DNA of 64,000 nucleotides. Source: WTGA01 sp965214055 (GTDB lineage: Bacteria > Pseudomonadota > Gammaproteobacteria > Arenicellales > Poriferihabitantaceae). Shown in pieces: positions 45,671 to 54,686 of this stretch. A program made the position numbers and the translations under genes. Within the stretch, counting starts at the first letter, position 1, and every line of letters begins with the position of its first letter. The notes below the pieces were generated by a model that saw only the letters and a program-made list of their open reading frames with translations, did not search any database and had not been told where the DNA came from. The stretch spans positions 1,426,001 to 1,490,000 of the forward strand of contig OZ243931.1 in assembly GCA_965214055.1 (NCBI GenBank), written 5' to 3'.

Positions 45671-46870
45671 ATGCTGCCTACCCGTAAGACTTTCTATCAG
45701 TATCTGGGCCTCCATTCCCTGCTGATAGGAATTTTTCCTTTCTACATTCCCGTTTACATCTGGAAACAGGGTTTCGGCGTGGGTGAAATATCCCTGTTTA
45801 TTGCCCTGGCTGGACTGGGATTCTGCGGTGCTCTTTGGGTCTGGGACCGATTGCGGTTCAAGGTCAACCTGACCACGCTCATCGGCATCTCCCTGTTGCT
45901 GGAAATCCTGCTGCTGTACAACGTTCATGTGATGCACATGAGCCGGCCCATTCTCCTCGTGCTCGGGATTACCTACGGCCTGTACAACTGTTTTTACTGG
46001 ACCACCCAGCGCGCCTTGTTTTTTGATCTCATCGATATTGAAAATTCCGGGAAAAAATACGGGAATTTCCAGATTTTTGTCGGGGTTCTCCTGCAGTTGG
46101 GAATATTGATGGGGGCCTTTTTGCTGGAGCGGACAAATTTCGTTTACCTGGTCTGGGCCTCTGTGGTGATTGCCGGGGCCGGCTTTTTCATTGTCGTGCG
46201 GACCAGGCCGCTGTATCCGGTCACATTGTCCCGGCACGCCAGTCTGACTGTTCGGGATATCCTGGGCTTTCGGGACAATGAGAATTCAAGACTGGTGTTT
46301 GTCATCGACGGGCTTTTCCTGTTTGCCGAGAGTTTTTTCTGGTTGATTACGCTGTTTATGCTCGCCCATGAGAGCTTTACCACCCTGGGCCTCATGGTGT
46401 TGTCCCTTGCCGTGATTTTTGGGATCCTGTTTTTTCTGTTGAAAAACACCATCGACCGGCTGGGAAGAAAATACGTGTACACCTTGTCGGTGGGCCTGTA
46501 TGCACTGTCCTGGGCCCTCAGGGCAATTACCGACAACGAGTATTCCCTTGAGTTTCTTTTCCTGCTTCTGGTGGTGATTACTTTCAGTACATCCTTTTTC
46601 AGGCTGGCCATGAACAAGCGCTTCTACGACATTGCCAAGCTCACCCGGTCACATGACTACCTTGTGCTGAAAAGCTACTATACCCAGATGGCGATTGTGG
46701 TCATATTTGGCGCATTCGGGTTTGGTGTTCTGGAAATTCCGGACAGCGAAGTGGTGCTCGTGCCCGTCTACTGGGCCTGTGCAATCCTCGCCTTTCTGTA
46801 TCTTCTGTACGGAACCAGCCGCTACAACGGGGAATGTCCCAAATCGGGACCGGAAAGACCGTCTCCGTAA
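45671..46870 (+). CDS. MFS-type transporter, third gene of cassette
   Basis: This 399-residue protein has about 12 hydrophobic helices with an MFS-like pattern. GVGEISLFIALAGLGFCGALWVWDRLRFK resembles the first cytoplasmic-loop region, and DRLGRKYVY is an equivalent of the loop 8-9 motif. It starts on the base after the ATP-grasp stop codon. Together with the two ligases this suggests export of, or uptake linked to, a small peptide-like product. The direction and the substrate are not known. Confidence 0.75.
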   Translation: MLPTRKTFYQYLGLHSLLIGIFPFYIPVYIWKQGFGVGEISLFIALAGLGFCGALWVWDRLRFKVNLTTLIGISLLLEILLLYNVHVMHMSRPILLVLGITYGLYNCFYWTTQRALFFDLIDIENSGKKYGNFQIFVGVLLQLGILMGAFLLERTNFVYLVWASVVIAGAGFFIVVRTRPLYPVTLSRHASLTVRDILGFRDNENSRLVFVIDGLFLFAESFFWLITLFMLAHESFTTLGLMVLSLAVIFGILFFLLKNTIDRLGRKYVYTLSVGLYALSWALRAITDNEYSLEFLFLLLVVITFSTSFFRLAMNKRFYDIAKLTRSHDYLVLKSYYTQMAIVVIFGAFGFGVLEIPDSEVVLVPVYWACAILAFLYLLYGTSRYNGECPKSGPERPSP

Positions 46871-46922
46871 CCTCCCGGTCAGGACGGAGCTATAACTGAA
46901 TTTGGTGTATGGCCGAATCGAC

Positions 46923-48077
46923 TCAGGCGAGCCGGCCGTGAATGGCATTGAGCGCAATCTGGCGGTAGGTCCCGGCATCAAACGGGAGGGGATTGGTGGC
47001 CGCTGACGGGTCCGCCACCGCCATCTGGCCAATTTCATCCGCCCGGTCATCACCGATACCAATCTCCTGCAGGGTGTCCGGAATTCCAATACGGGCCCGG
47101 AGTTCCATCACCCACTGCAGGAACGGGTCGAATCCTTCCTTGATATCCAGATAACGGGAAAGGCGGTTGACGGGTTCTTCGATGGCACTTCGGTTGGCCA
47201 CCAGGACGTACGGCATCAAGATGGCATTCAATGTCCCATGATGGGCATCGTAGACCGCCCCCAGGGGGTGGGCCAGGGCATGCATGGCTCCCAGGCCGCG
47301 CTGAAAGGCAGTCGCCCCCATGGAAGAGGCCACCAGCATCTGGGTCCTGGCCTGGAGATTGTCGCCGTCGACCACTGCGGCAGGCAGGAATTCCTTGATC
47401 AATCGAATTCCTTCCACGGCAATGCCCTCGGCCATTGGATGGAACAGCGGAGAACAAAATGCTTCCAGGTTGTGAGACAGGGCATCCATTCCGGTTGCGG
47501 CGGTGAGCATGGGAGGCAACCCGATGGTCAATTCCGGGTCGAGAATGACGCAGTCCGGGCACATTTTGGGATGAAAGACAATCACCTTGCGATGCTCGTC
47601 TTCCTTGACAATCACCGCTGCACGACCGACTTCCGAACCGGTTCCCGCCGTGGTAGGGACCGCGATGACAGGTGGAATCAGGCTGGCCTGGGCCTGTTTC
47701 CAGTTGTCACCAATGTCTTCCAGGTCCCAGATGGAACAGGCTTGATTCACCCCCACCGCCACGGCCTTCCCTGCATCCAGTCCACTGCCGCCGCCCAGTG
47801 CGATGACCCCATCATGGTGGCCGGATTGATAGGCGGCAATTCCCATGTCAATATTCGTTCCCGTTGGATTGGGCTTTATGTCGCTGAAAATGCGGATACT
47901 CAACCCTGCATCGGTGCAGGTGTGCACAATGTCCCGGGTCATGGGCAATGCGGCGACCCCCGGGTCGGTGACCAGCAGTGGGGCGGACAGGTTGAACTGC
48001 GCGCAGACTTCGGCAATTTCTCCAATTCGGCCGGCACCGACGCGCACGGCGGTGGGATAGTTCCAGTTCATGTTCAT
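46923..48077 (-). CDS. Iron-containing (class III) alcohol dehydrogenase
   Basis: This 384-residue enzyme has the NAD loop IALGGGSGLDAGKAV, the PTTAGTGSEV motif, GMDALSHNLEAF, and the metal-binding HALAHPLGAVYDAHHG block with conserved His residues. Family members oxidise or reduce short alcohols, aldehydes or related hydroxy-acids with NAD(P)H and a divalent metal; the substrate is not clear. I prefer ATG 48077; a TTG at 48104 would begin directly after the xthA stop. It is on the strand shared with xthA, possibly in one transcript. Confidence 0.93.
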   Translation of the reverse strand: MNMNWNYPTAVRVGAGRIGEIAEVCAQFNLSAPLLVTDPGVAALPMTRDIVHTCTDAGLSIRIFSDIKPNPTGTNIDMGIAAYQSGHHDGVIALGGGSGLDAGKAVAVGVNQACSIWDLEDIGDNWKQAQASLIPPVIAVPTTAGTGSEVGRAAVIVKEDEHRKVIVFHPKMCPDCVILDPELTIGLPPMLTAATGMDALSHNLEAFCSPLFHPMAEGIAVEGIRLIKEFLPAAVVDGDNLQARTQMLVASSMGATAFQRGLGAMHALAHPLGAVYDAHHGTLNAILMPYVLVANRSAIEEPVNRLSRYLDIKEGFDPFLQWVMELRARIGIPDTLQEIGIGDDRADEIGQMAVADPSAATNPLPFDAGTYRQIALNAIHGRLA

Positions 48078-48104
48078 GGTCCGGGAAAGTGATAATTCGA
48101 ACAA

Positions 48105-48902
48105 TCAGTCGACAACCAGGGAAAGCGGACAATGGTCGGAACCCATCTGGTCATTCAGGTAGGTCACGTCCTTGACCAAAGGCATCCTGGCATGGTCCAT
48201 CAGAAAATAATCGATGCGCCAGCCCACATTCCGGTCCCGGCCGCGGCTGATCATATGCCACCACGAGTAGACATCCGTGAGTCCGGGATTGCGTTCTCTC
48301 CAGGTATCGGCCCAGCCATCTTCCACCAGCCGGTCCATCCAGGCGCGTTCCTTTGGATGAAAACCGATTTTGCCATCATTTTCTTTCGGCCGGGCGATGT
48401 CGATTTCGGTGTGGGCGACATTCATATCTCCCCCCACGATGACAATGTGTCCGGCTTTTCGGAGGGCATTCATATGGTCATGTACACGGTCGTAGAACAC
48501 CAGCTTTTCTTCCCAGGCCTGTTCACTTTTTCCCCCGTTGGGGAAATAGATGGAAAAAAGGTCCCATATCTTCCCGTCCTTCTCAAAACACAGGTGCGCG
48601 ATACGGCCCTCATCGGCGTTGGGTGCACCGGGTATGACCGTGTTGAAAGTGAGCCCCCCGGTCTTTTGTTCCAGTGCCCTGGTTATCCAGATGGAGGTCC
48701 CTGCATACCCTTTTTTCTCGGCACTGCTGTAATACTGGTGATACTCTTCGTGTGCTGTCAAAAACCCGCTGAACTGGTCCCGGGACCCCTTGATTTCCTG
48801 GACCATGAAGACATCCGGCGTGTGGTCGTTGATAAACTGCTGTAACGCGCCCTTGCGTTCCACTGCGCGAATGCCGTTGACGTTCCAGGTAATGAGTTTC
48901 AT
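48105..48902 (-). CDS. xthA: Exodeoxyribonuclease III
   Basis: This 265-residue AP endonuclease / 3'-5' exonuclease repairs abasic sites. Catalytic blocks are LITWNVNGIRAV, the VQEIKG (metal-binding Glu), YFPNGGKSEQ, GGDMNVAHTEIDIARPK and the C-terminal DYFLMDH and GSDHCPLSL (His). Length is normal. ATG 48902 is used; an upstream in-frame start would add nine residues. The gene is divergent from the transaminase gene, with 143 nt between starts. Confidence 0.95.
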   Translation of the reverse strand: MKLITWNVNGIRAVERKGALQQFINDHTPDVFMVQEIKGSRDQFSGFLTAHEEYHQYYSSAEKKGYAGTSIWITRALEQKTGGLTFNTVIPGAPNADEGRIAHLCFEKDGKIWDLFSIYFPNGGKSEQAWEEKLVFYDRVHDHMNALRKAGHIVIVGGDMNVAHTEIDIARPKENDGKIGFHPKERAWMDRLVEDGWADTWRERNPGLTDVYSWWHMISRGRDRNVGWRIDYFLMDHARMPLVKDVTYLNDQMGSDHCPLSLVVD

Positions 48903-49045
48903 TGATGGCGGATGCTCGAATATAAACACTGGATTTTACACAGCCTCATCATTTTCGGATACAGTATCATGGTTTGAAAACAGGCCAAACAGCCCCGAAT
49001 ATTTACCGTTTTGCCCGCCATTCCACAGTATCGGCATACATTGAA

Positions 49046-50197
49046 ATGAAAATCCAGTTACAAAGCAAGCTGCCAGCGGTCGGTACGACCATTTTTACCG
49101 TGATGTCCAAACTTGCGGTTGACCATGATGCGATCAACCTTTCCCAGGGATTCCCGGATTTTGAGCCCGACGAAGGGCTCATCCAGCGGGTGGAACATCA
49201 TCTTAGAACCGGGAAGAATCAATACCCGCCCATGATTGGTGTGGCCGAACTGCGTGCAGGAATTTCAAGCAAGCTGCAATGCAACAGCCACATCAACGTG
49301 GACAGCGAAACCGAAATCACCATCACCAGCGGTGCCACGGAAGCCCTGTTCAATGCCATTCAGTGCCTGGTGCGGCCGGGTGATGAGGTGGTTGTATTTG
49401 ATCCGGCCTACGATTCATACGAACCGGCGGTCTCCCTGGCCGGGGGGCGGACCATCCACATCCCCCTGACTCTCCCCCATTACCGGATCGACTGGGACCG
49501 CCTGCAGGCAAGTCTTTGCGACCGGACCCGACTGGTCATCATCAATTCTCCCCACAATCCGAGCAGCAGCATCCTGAAAGCGGAAGACCTGGACAGGCTG
49601 GCGGAAGCCATCCGGCCCCTGGACTGTTATGTGCTCAGCGACGAGGTGTATGAACACATTATTTTTGACGGGGAAACCCATGCCAGCGTGCTGACCCACG
49701 ACGAACTTCGCGAGAAGGCCATGGCGGTGTTTTCCTTTGGAAAAACCTATCATGTCACGGGGTGGAAAATCGGATATTGTGTGGCACCGCCGGCACTGAC
49801 CGCGGAGTTTCGCAAGATACACCAGTTCAATGTATTTACGACTGCCACCTTCCTGCAATGGGCCATTGCTGATTTCCTCGAATCGAATCCACAGAATTAT
49901 CAGCAGCTCGGCGGGTTTTACCAGGCCAAGCGGGACCTGTTCTGTTCTCTGGTCAAACCGTCCAGATTCCGTCTGCTTCCTTCCCGGGGAACCTATTTCC
50001 AGTTGGCGGACTACGGCGAAATTTCAGACAGCAAGGATATGGACTTTGCCCGCTGGATGACCGTGGAAAAGGGCGTCGCGGTCATTCCGCTGTCGCCGTT
50101 CTACCAGACACCCCCTGATTCAACCATCGTGCGATTCTGTTTTGCCAAGCAGGATGACACCCTGAGACAGGCTGCGGAGATCATCAATGCCATCTAG
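49046..50197 (+). CDS. PLP-dependent aminotransferase (methionine / kynurenine-type, YbdL-like)
   Basis: This 383-residue class I aminotransferase has the PLP lysine K233 in FSFGKTYHVTGWKIGY, the NSPHNPSSS motif (about 167-175) and DEVYEHIIFD. The sequence SKLPAVGTTIFTVMSKLA plus the GFPDFEPD segment is typical of YbdL/glutamine transaminase K. These enzymes move the amino group from glutamine or methionine to a keto acid. Directly behind it, 12 nt on, is an omega-amidase homologue, which supports the glutamine transaminase / omega-amidase (methionine salvage) pathway. Confidence 0.9.
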   Translation: MKIQLQSKLPAVGTTIFTVMSKLAVDHDAINLSQGFPDFEPDEGLIQRVEHHLRTGKNQYPPMIGVAELRAGISSKLQCNSHINVDSETEITITSGATEALFNAIQCLVRPGDEVVVFDPAYDSYEPAVSLAGGRTIHIPLTLPHYRIDWDRLQASLCDRTRLVIINSPHNPSSSILKAEDLDRLAEAIRPLDCYVLSDEVYEHIIFDGETHASVLTHDELREKAMAVFSFGKTYHVTGWKIGYCVAPPALTAEFRKIHQFNVFTTATFLQWAIADFLESNPQNYQQLGGFYQAKRDLFCSLVKPSRFRLLPSRGTYFQLADYGEISDSKDMDFARWMTVEKGVAVIPLSPFYQTPPDSTIVRFCFAKQDDTLRQAAEIINAI

Positions 50198-50209
50198 GAG
50201 CAGTCTGCC

Positions 50210-50986
50210 GTGAATGAAAAGCTGACAGTGTCTCTTGTCCAGGACGAGATTGTCTGGCAGAACCCGGCCGCCAACCGTGTGCGGTACCAGGAGCATTTCG
50301 AAGCCATGGACGATACGGACCTGGTGGTGCTGCCGGAGTTTTTCAGTACCGGTTTTTACCTGGACCCCAAGGAAAGGTTTGAAACCATGGATGGAGAAAC
50401 GGTGACCTGGATGACCGGGTGTGCCAAGGCCCTGGATGCGGTGGTTACGGGGAGCCTGGTCATGAAGCTGGAGGAAGGATATGTCAACAGGATGATCTGG
50501 GCCCGGCCCGATGGAACCCTGGATTGGTATGACAAGCGACACCTGTTTCGGTTTGGCGGGGAGCACCAGAACTTCACCGGAGGTACTCGACGGGTTGTTT
50601 TTGAAGTAAACGGCTGGCGGGTGGCATTGTTTGTCTGCTACGACCTGCGTTTTCCCGTATGGTGCCGCAACACCGGAGACCACGATGTTGCGTTGTATGT
50701 GGCAAACTGGCCCGATGCACGTCAGTACGCCTGGAACACGCTGCTTCGGGCCCGGGCCATCGAGAACCAGGTGTATGTGGTGGGGGTCAACCGCCTGGGG
50801 GAAGATCCCACCGGCAATACTTTTTCAGGGGGCAGTGTCATTCTGGATTTTCTGGGTAAACCCATGGAAGACTGCCGGGACAGGGTGCGGGTGGCCAATG
50901 CAGAACTGTCCCGGAAAGCCCAGGAGGAATTTCTGGCCTATTTTCCGGCATCCATGGACCAGGATACGTTTCAGATCAGGGACTGA
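50210..50986 (+). CDS. Nitrilase-superfamily omega-amidase (YafV-like)
   Basis: This 258-residue amidase has the Glu-Lys-Cys triad: E43 in LPEFFSTGF, K109 in YDKRHLFRFGGE, and C143 in VCYDLRFPVWCRN. The RHLFRFGGE and QYAWNTLLRARAIENQ blocks are typical of YafV-type omega-amidases that hydrolyse 2-oxoglutaramate or 2-oxosuccinamate. The start is GTG, with GGAG 9 nt upstream. Pairing with the transaminase makes the reaction irreversible by removing the amide product. Confidence 0.9.
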   Translation: MNEKLTVSLVQDEIVWQNPAANRVRYQEHFEAMDDTDLVVLPEFFSTGFYLDPKERFETMDGETVTWMTGCAKALDAVVTGSLVMKLEEGYVNRMIWARPDGTLDWYDKRHLFRFGGEHQNFTGGTRRVVFEVNGWRVALFVCYDLRFPVWCRNTGDHDVALYVANWPDARQYAWNTLLRARAIENQVYVVGVNRLGEDPTGNTFSGGSVILDFLGKPMEDCRDRVRVANAELSRKAQEEFLAYFPASMDQDTFQIRD

Positions 50987-51293
50987 AGCCATTCTACGGA
51001 TCGGTCCCACTTCATGAGCACAAGGGTGTTTTACAGGGCGCCGGACCACCCGCGGTTCCGGGACAGCGACGCGCTTTGCTATCCACGGCCGCTTCAACCT
51101 GCTTGCCCGGGCCACGCAAGGAAGAAGGTCGAATCCCACCGTGGTATGCTGCAGGAACCAGCACTTGAACCGATGGGCCGGGCTTCATTTTCCAGGAGGG
51201 GGGCGGGGTGGCAATCGGGTAGTGGACATGGCGGTTTCGCTGGCGGCCGGGTTTTTCAGGTCAGTACCTCGCAAACGACTCAACTGGTATTCC
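50987..51293 (+). other. Intergenic region before the ABC transporter gene
   Basis: This 307-nt gap has open frames without family similarity, and it is uncertain whether the ABC gene starts earlier (ATG 51228 would add 22 residues). No promoter hexamers or tRNA-like fold were seen. Confidence 0.35.
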
Positions 51294-53078
51294 ATGCGAC
51301 CCACATTGGTTACCACTGACCGGAAAGGCAACTGGCGGGTTTCCAGGCGGTTGCTGCCGTACCTCTGGAATTACCGGATTCCCATTGCGATTGCATTGGT
51401 TTGTCTGGTGGTTGCACGGGTTGCGAACGTTGCCGTGCCGCTTGTATTGAAGGAAATAGTCGACCGCCTCGAAATGCCGGACAGGGAGTGGCTGGTGGTT
51501 CCCCTCGCGCTGTTGATTGGCTACGGGGTGTTTCGTTTCAGTGCCATTTTGTTCAACGAGATGCGAAATGCCGTTTTTGGACGCGTGGGCGTGCAGATCA
51601 TTCATCGTATTTCCATGGCGGTTTTCAAACACCTCCATCAGTTGCCATTGAGATTTCATCTGGACCGGAAGATGGGGGCATTGTCCCGGGACCTGGAACG
51701 TGGAAACATGGCGATCACCAATTTTTTGCGCATGATCGTCTTCAACGTTGTTCCCGTGATTATTGAGATCATCATGGTGCTGGGTATTCTATGGCGCCAG
51801 CTGGATTTTCGTTTTGTCGCCGTGACCCTCGTTGTGATTGCCGTTTACTGTATTTTCACCTTTTCCATCACCCGCTGGAGAACCCGGTTTCGCGTACAAA
51901 TGAACGTATCCGATTCCGCGGCCAATACACGGGCACTGGATTCGCTGATCAATTATGAGACGGTCAAGGTCTTTGGAAACGAGCAGCTTGAATACCGGCA
52001 CTATAACCGGTCGCTGCAGGACTGGACGAGTGCCTCGCTCAAGAGCAACCTGTCCCTGTCGTACCTGAACACCGGGCAGGGCCTGATTATTGCAACCGGT
52101 CTTACCGGGTTAATGATTCTTGCTGCGCAGGGCGTTTCCAGGGGCGAGTTGACCATGGGTGAATTCGTCATGGTCAATGCGTTCCTGATCCAGTTGTATA
52201 TTCCTTTGAATATCCTGGGTTCGGTATACCGCGACCTGAATCATTCCCTGGTCGATATGGAGCGGATGTTCGACTTGCTGGATGAAAACCCGGAAATCCT
52301 CGAGCAGGACAACGCGAAACCGCTGGTGCTGACCCGCGCAGCGGTCCGTTTCAAGAACGTCCATTTCGCCTACAGCCCGGACAACCCGATACTTCAGGAT
52401 ATAGACTTCACCATTCCCGGAGGCGGGACGCTTGCCGTGGTGGGGCCTTCCGGTGCAGGGAAAACCACGTTGTCCCGACTGTTGTTCCGTTTTTATGACC
52501 CCGACCACGGAAGTATCTCCATTGATGGCCAGGATATACGCAGCGTTACCCTGGACAGCCTGAGGGGCACGATGGGGATGGTGCCCCAGGATACGGTACT
52601 GTTCAACGAAACGGTGGGATACAATATCGCGTATGGCAAGCCCGGAGCCAGTGCCGATGAAATCATTGAGGTTGCGCGGATTGCACAGATTCACGATTTT
52701 ATTGAACAGCATCCCCAGGGCTACGGTGTTCTGGTCGGGGAGCGTGGGCTGAAACTTTCCGGGGGGGAAAAACAGCGGGTTGCCATCGCCAGGGTCGCGT
52801 TGAAGGGGGCTCGCATTCTGGTGTTTGATGAGGCCACTTCATCCCTGGACAGTCGTTCGGAAAAAGCCATCCAAAAAGCGCTGGAAAATGTTTCGGAAAA
52901 CTGTACGACCCTGGTGATTGCCCACCGGTTGTCCACGGTGACCGGTGCGGATGAGATTATTGTGCTGGACAAGGGCCGGATTGTGGAGCGGGGGAATCAC
53001 GAAACCCTGGTGAATCGGGAAGGATTGTATGCGCAGATGTGGGAGATACAACAGCAGCAGGACGGGCGGACCTGGTGA
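51294..53078 (+). CDS. Atm1-type ABC exporter
   Basis: This 594-residue half-transporter has six membrane helices (about 25-290) and an ATPase domain with GPSGAGKTT (Walker A, about 383-391), LSGGEKQR signature and ILVFDEATSSLD (Walker B). The FHLDRKMGALSRDLERG region and NYETVKVFGNEQLEYRHY are features of the Atm1/HMT1 group, which exports glutathione-linked sulfur, iron-sulfur precursors or heavy metals. I use ATG 51294. An earlier in-frame start would extend it into sequence with no similarity. Confidence 0.92.
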   Translation: MRPTLVTTDRKGNWRVSRRLLPYLWNYRIPIAIALVCLVVARVANVAVPLVLKEIVDRLEMPDREWLVVPLALLIGYGVFRFSAILFNEMRNAVFGRVGVQIIHRISMAVFKHLHQLPLRFHLDRKMGALSRDLERGNMAITNFLRMIVFNVVPVIIEIIMVLGILWRQLDFRFVAVTLVVIAVYCIFTFSITRWRTRFRVQMNVSDSAANTRALDSLINYETVKVFGNEQLEYRHYNRSLQDWTSASLKSNLSLSYLNTGQGLIIATGLTGLMILAAQGVSRGELTMGEFVMVNAFLIQLYIPLNILGSVYRDLNHSLVDMERMFDLLDENPEILEQDNAKPLVLTRAAVRFKNVHFAYSPDNPILQDIDFTIPGGGTLAVVGPSGAGKTTLSRLLFRFYDPDHGSISIDGQDIRSVTLDSLRGTMGMVPQDTVLFNETVGYNIAYGKPGASADEIIEVARIAQIHDFIEQHPQGYGVLVGERGLKLSGGEKQRVAIARVALKGARILVFDEATSSLDSRSEKAIQKALENVSENCTTLVIAHRLSTVTGADEIIVLDKGRIVERGNHETLVNREGLYAQMWEIQQQQDGRTW

Positions 53079-53104
53079 TCACCGGAAAAAAAGGAGCCCG
53101 GGGC

Positions 53105-53126
53105 CCGGTTTCACCACTGAAACCGG
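53105..53126. repeat. 9-bp perfect hairpin after the ABC transporter gene
   Basis: CCGGTTTCA / TGAAACCGG with a 4-nt loop lies 27 nt after the ABC stop. There is no T-run on the plus strand, so it is not a clear intrinsic terminator; on the minus strand a T-run lies 10-15 nt beyond. Confidence 0.4.
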
Positions 53127-53228
53127 CCGGAATACCGGGAAATCAGGATGAAAATAGACCGGCAGGATTCTCCTGTGGTAGCCTGCCGGGAGGAATCCAT
53201 ACACCATGACCGGTCATTGCAAGCCATC

Positions 53229-54020
53229 ATGACAACAAAATTTTCTTCAGGACTGGAACGGTTTGATCTTTCCGGTCAAACCATTGTCGTCACCGGGGGA
53301 GGATATGGTTTGGGAAAGACGATGGCCCGGGGGCTGGCCGCGGCAGGGGCCAGTGTGATGGTGGTGGGCCGGACTGAAAGCCGGCTGGTGGAGACCGTGG
53401 AAGAGATTGCGGAAAATGGCGGAGCTGCCATGTATCAGGTTGCCGATGTCACGGACCGGGACAGTTGCAGCCAAATGGTGGCCGCGGCGGTCCGTGAATA
53501 TGGAAGTATCGGGAGTGTCGTCATCAATCACGGTGTGATTGAGGTGGCCACCCCAACGGATACTTCGGAGGAAGCATGGCACCGGGTCATTGATACCAAT
53601 TTGACGGGTTGTTTCTATTGTGCCCAGGCGGCGGGGAGGCAGTTCATTGATCAGGGGAACGGCGGGTCCATTGTGATGATCTCTTCAAACGGCAGCCTGG
53701 TGGCATTCGAGGGGTTGACTGCCTATGGCGCATCCAAGGGAGGGGTCGATATGATGTGCAAGCAGATGGCCGTGGAGTGGGGACGGTACAACATTCGGGT
53801 GAATACGGTCAATCCGGGCTACACCACCAATCCCATGGGAGGAAAATACGAAATTTGCACTCCTCCCAAACTGGAAAAAGAGATCCTGAAATGGACGCCC
53901 CTTGGGAGAAGGGGCGCTCCGGAGGATTTTGTCGGGCCGGTGATTTTTTTGTGTTCGGATGCGTCCAGCTTTGTCACTGGACACCTGCTGGTCGTGGACG
54001 GGGGGTACTGTGCGCTGTAA
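53229..54020 (+). CDS. Short-chain dehydrogenase/reductase
   Basis: This 263-residue SDR has the NAD(P) motif TGGGYGLG (22-29), INHG (about 99), catalytic S152/S153, Y166 and K170 in YGASK, and NPGYTTNPM. Classical subfamily, resembling gluconate 5-dehydrogenase and 3-oxoacyl-ACP reductase-like proteins; substrate unknown. The ATG 53229 gives the family's N-terminal length; an earlier ATG adds 27 unrelated residues. It begins the accessory oxidoreductase stretch. Confidence 0.93.
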   Translation: MTTKFSSGLERFDLSGQTIVVTGGGYGLGKTMARGLAAAGASVMVVGRTESRLVETVEEIAENGGAAMYQVADVTDRDSCSQMVAAAVREYGSIGSVVINHGVIEVATPTDTSEEAWHRVIDTNLTGCFYCAQAAGRQFIDQGNGGSIVMISSNGSLVAFEGLTAYGASKGGVDMMCKQMAVEWGRYNIRVNTVNPGYTTNPMGGKYEICTPPKLEKEILKWTPLGRRGAPEDFVGPVIFLCSDASSFVTGHLLVVDGGYCAL

Positions 54021-54169
54021 AGGGACCTCCCTCGAATCGATGAGAGTCGACGCCGTTGCGTTGCGGGGATTTCAACGGTGCCGGTCCGCTCCCCGGTATC
54101 CTGTGAATCCTGTTTTCCCGGGGCGGGCGGTGGTCGGCGGTGCCTGGCCGGAACGGGAGGGTCCAGAAC

Positions 54170-54661
54170 ATGAATAAATTGAAAGGCAGCGAGGGCGGGT
54201 GTCTTTGCGGCGCGGTTCGATATCGTCTTGAAGAAAATCCGATGTACGTCCAGGCCTGTCATTGCACCGACTGCCAGACCGTCAGTGGCAGTGCGTTTGT
54301 GGTCAACCTGTGGATCGAGAAAGCGAATGTGACCCGGCTCGGCGACCCCCCGGTGTCGTTTATGAACATTGCGGGCAGTGGAAAGGGCCATGAGATATTT
54401 CATTGCAAAAAATGCGGTACCGATGTATTCAGCAAGTATTATGCCTCCCCGGGGGACGATCTCATGGTTCGTGCAGGGACCCTGGATGATACGTCCGGGG
54501 TCGAACCCCTGGTCCATATTTTCACGCGGTCGAAACAGCCCTGGGTCCGGATTCCCGATGACAAGCCGAGTTTCAAGGGGTTCTACAGGGTTTTTGATCT
54601 GTGGCCGGCACACAGTGCGGAGCGTTTGACCCGGTTGGTGAAACAGGCATCCGGCCGGTAA
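54170..54661 (+). CDS. GFA family zinc protein (glutathione-dependent formaldehyde-activating-like)
   Basis: This 163-residue protein has the expected Zn cysteines: C11-x-C13, C30-x-C32-x2-C35 and C79-x2-C82, with GGCLCGAVRY. Gfa-type proteins bind glutathione and are linked to formaldehyde detoxification in some bacteria, but many of this superfamily have unknown substrates. It starts at ATG 54170 with GGGAGG upstream, and the next gene begins 25 nt after its stop. Confidence 0.88.
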   Translation: MNKLKGSEGGCLCGAVRYRLEENPMYVQACHCTDCQTVSGSAFVVNLWIEKANVTRLGDPPVSFMNIAGSGKGHEIFHCKKCGTDVFSKYYASPGDDLMVRAGTLDDTSGVEPLVHIFTRSKQPWVRIPDDKPSFKGFYRVFDLWPAHSAERLTRLVKQASGR

Positions 54662-54686
54662 TGCCTTGAACACAAGTAGACAGAAC

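Noticed and set aside
47238..48092. 284-codon plus-strand frame opposite the Fe-alcohol dehydrogenase
   Set aside because: Antisense shadow; the minus-strand product carries all family motifs.
53105..53126. Hairpin after the ABC gene as an intrinsic terminator
   Set aside because: No U-run follows on the plus strand; listed only as a hairpin.
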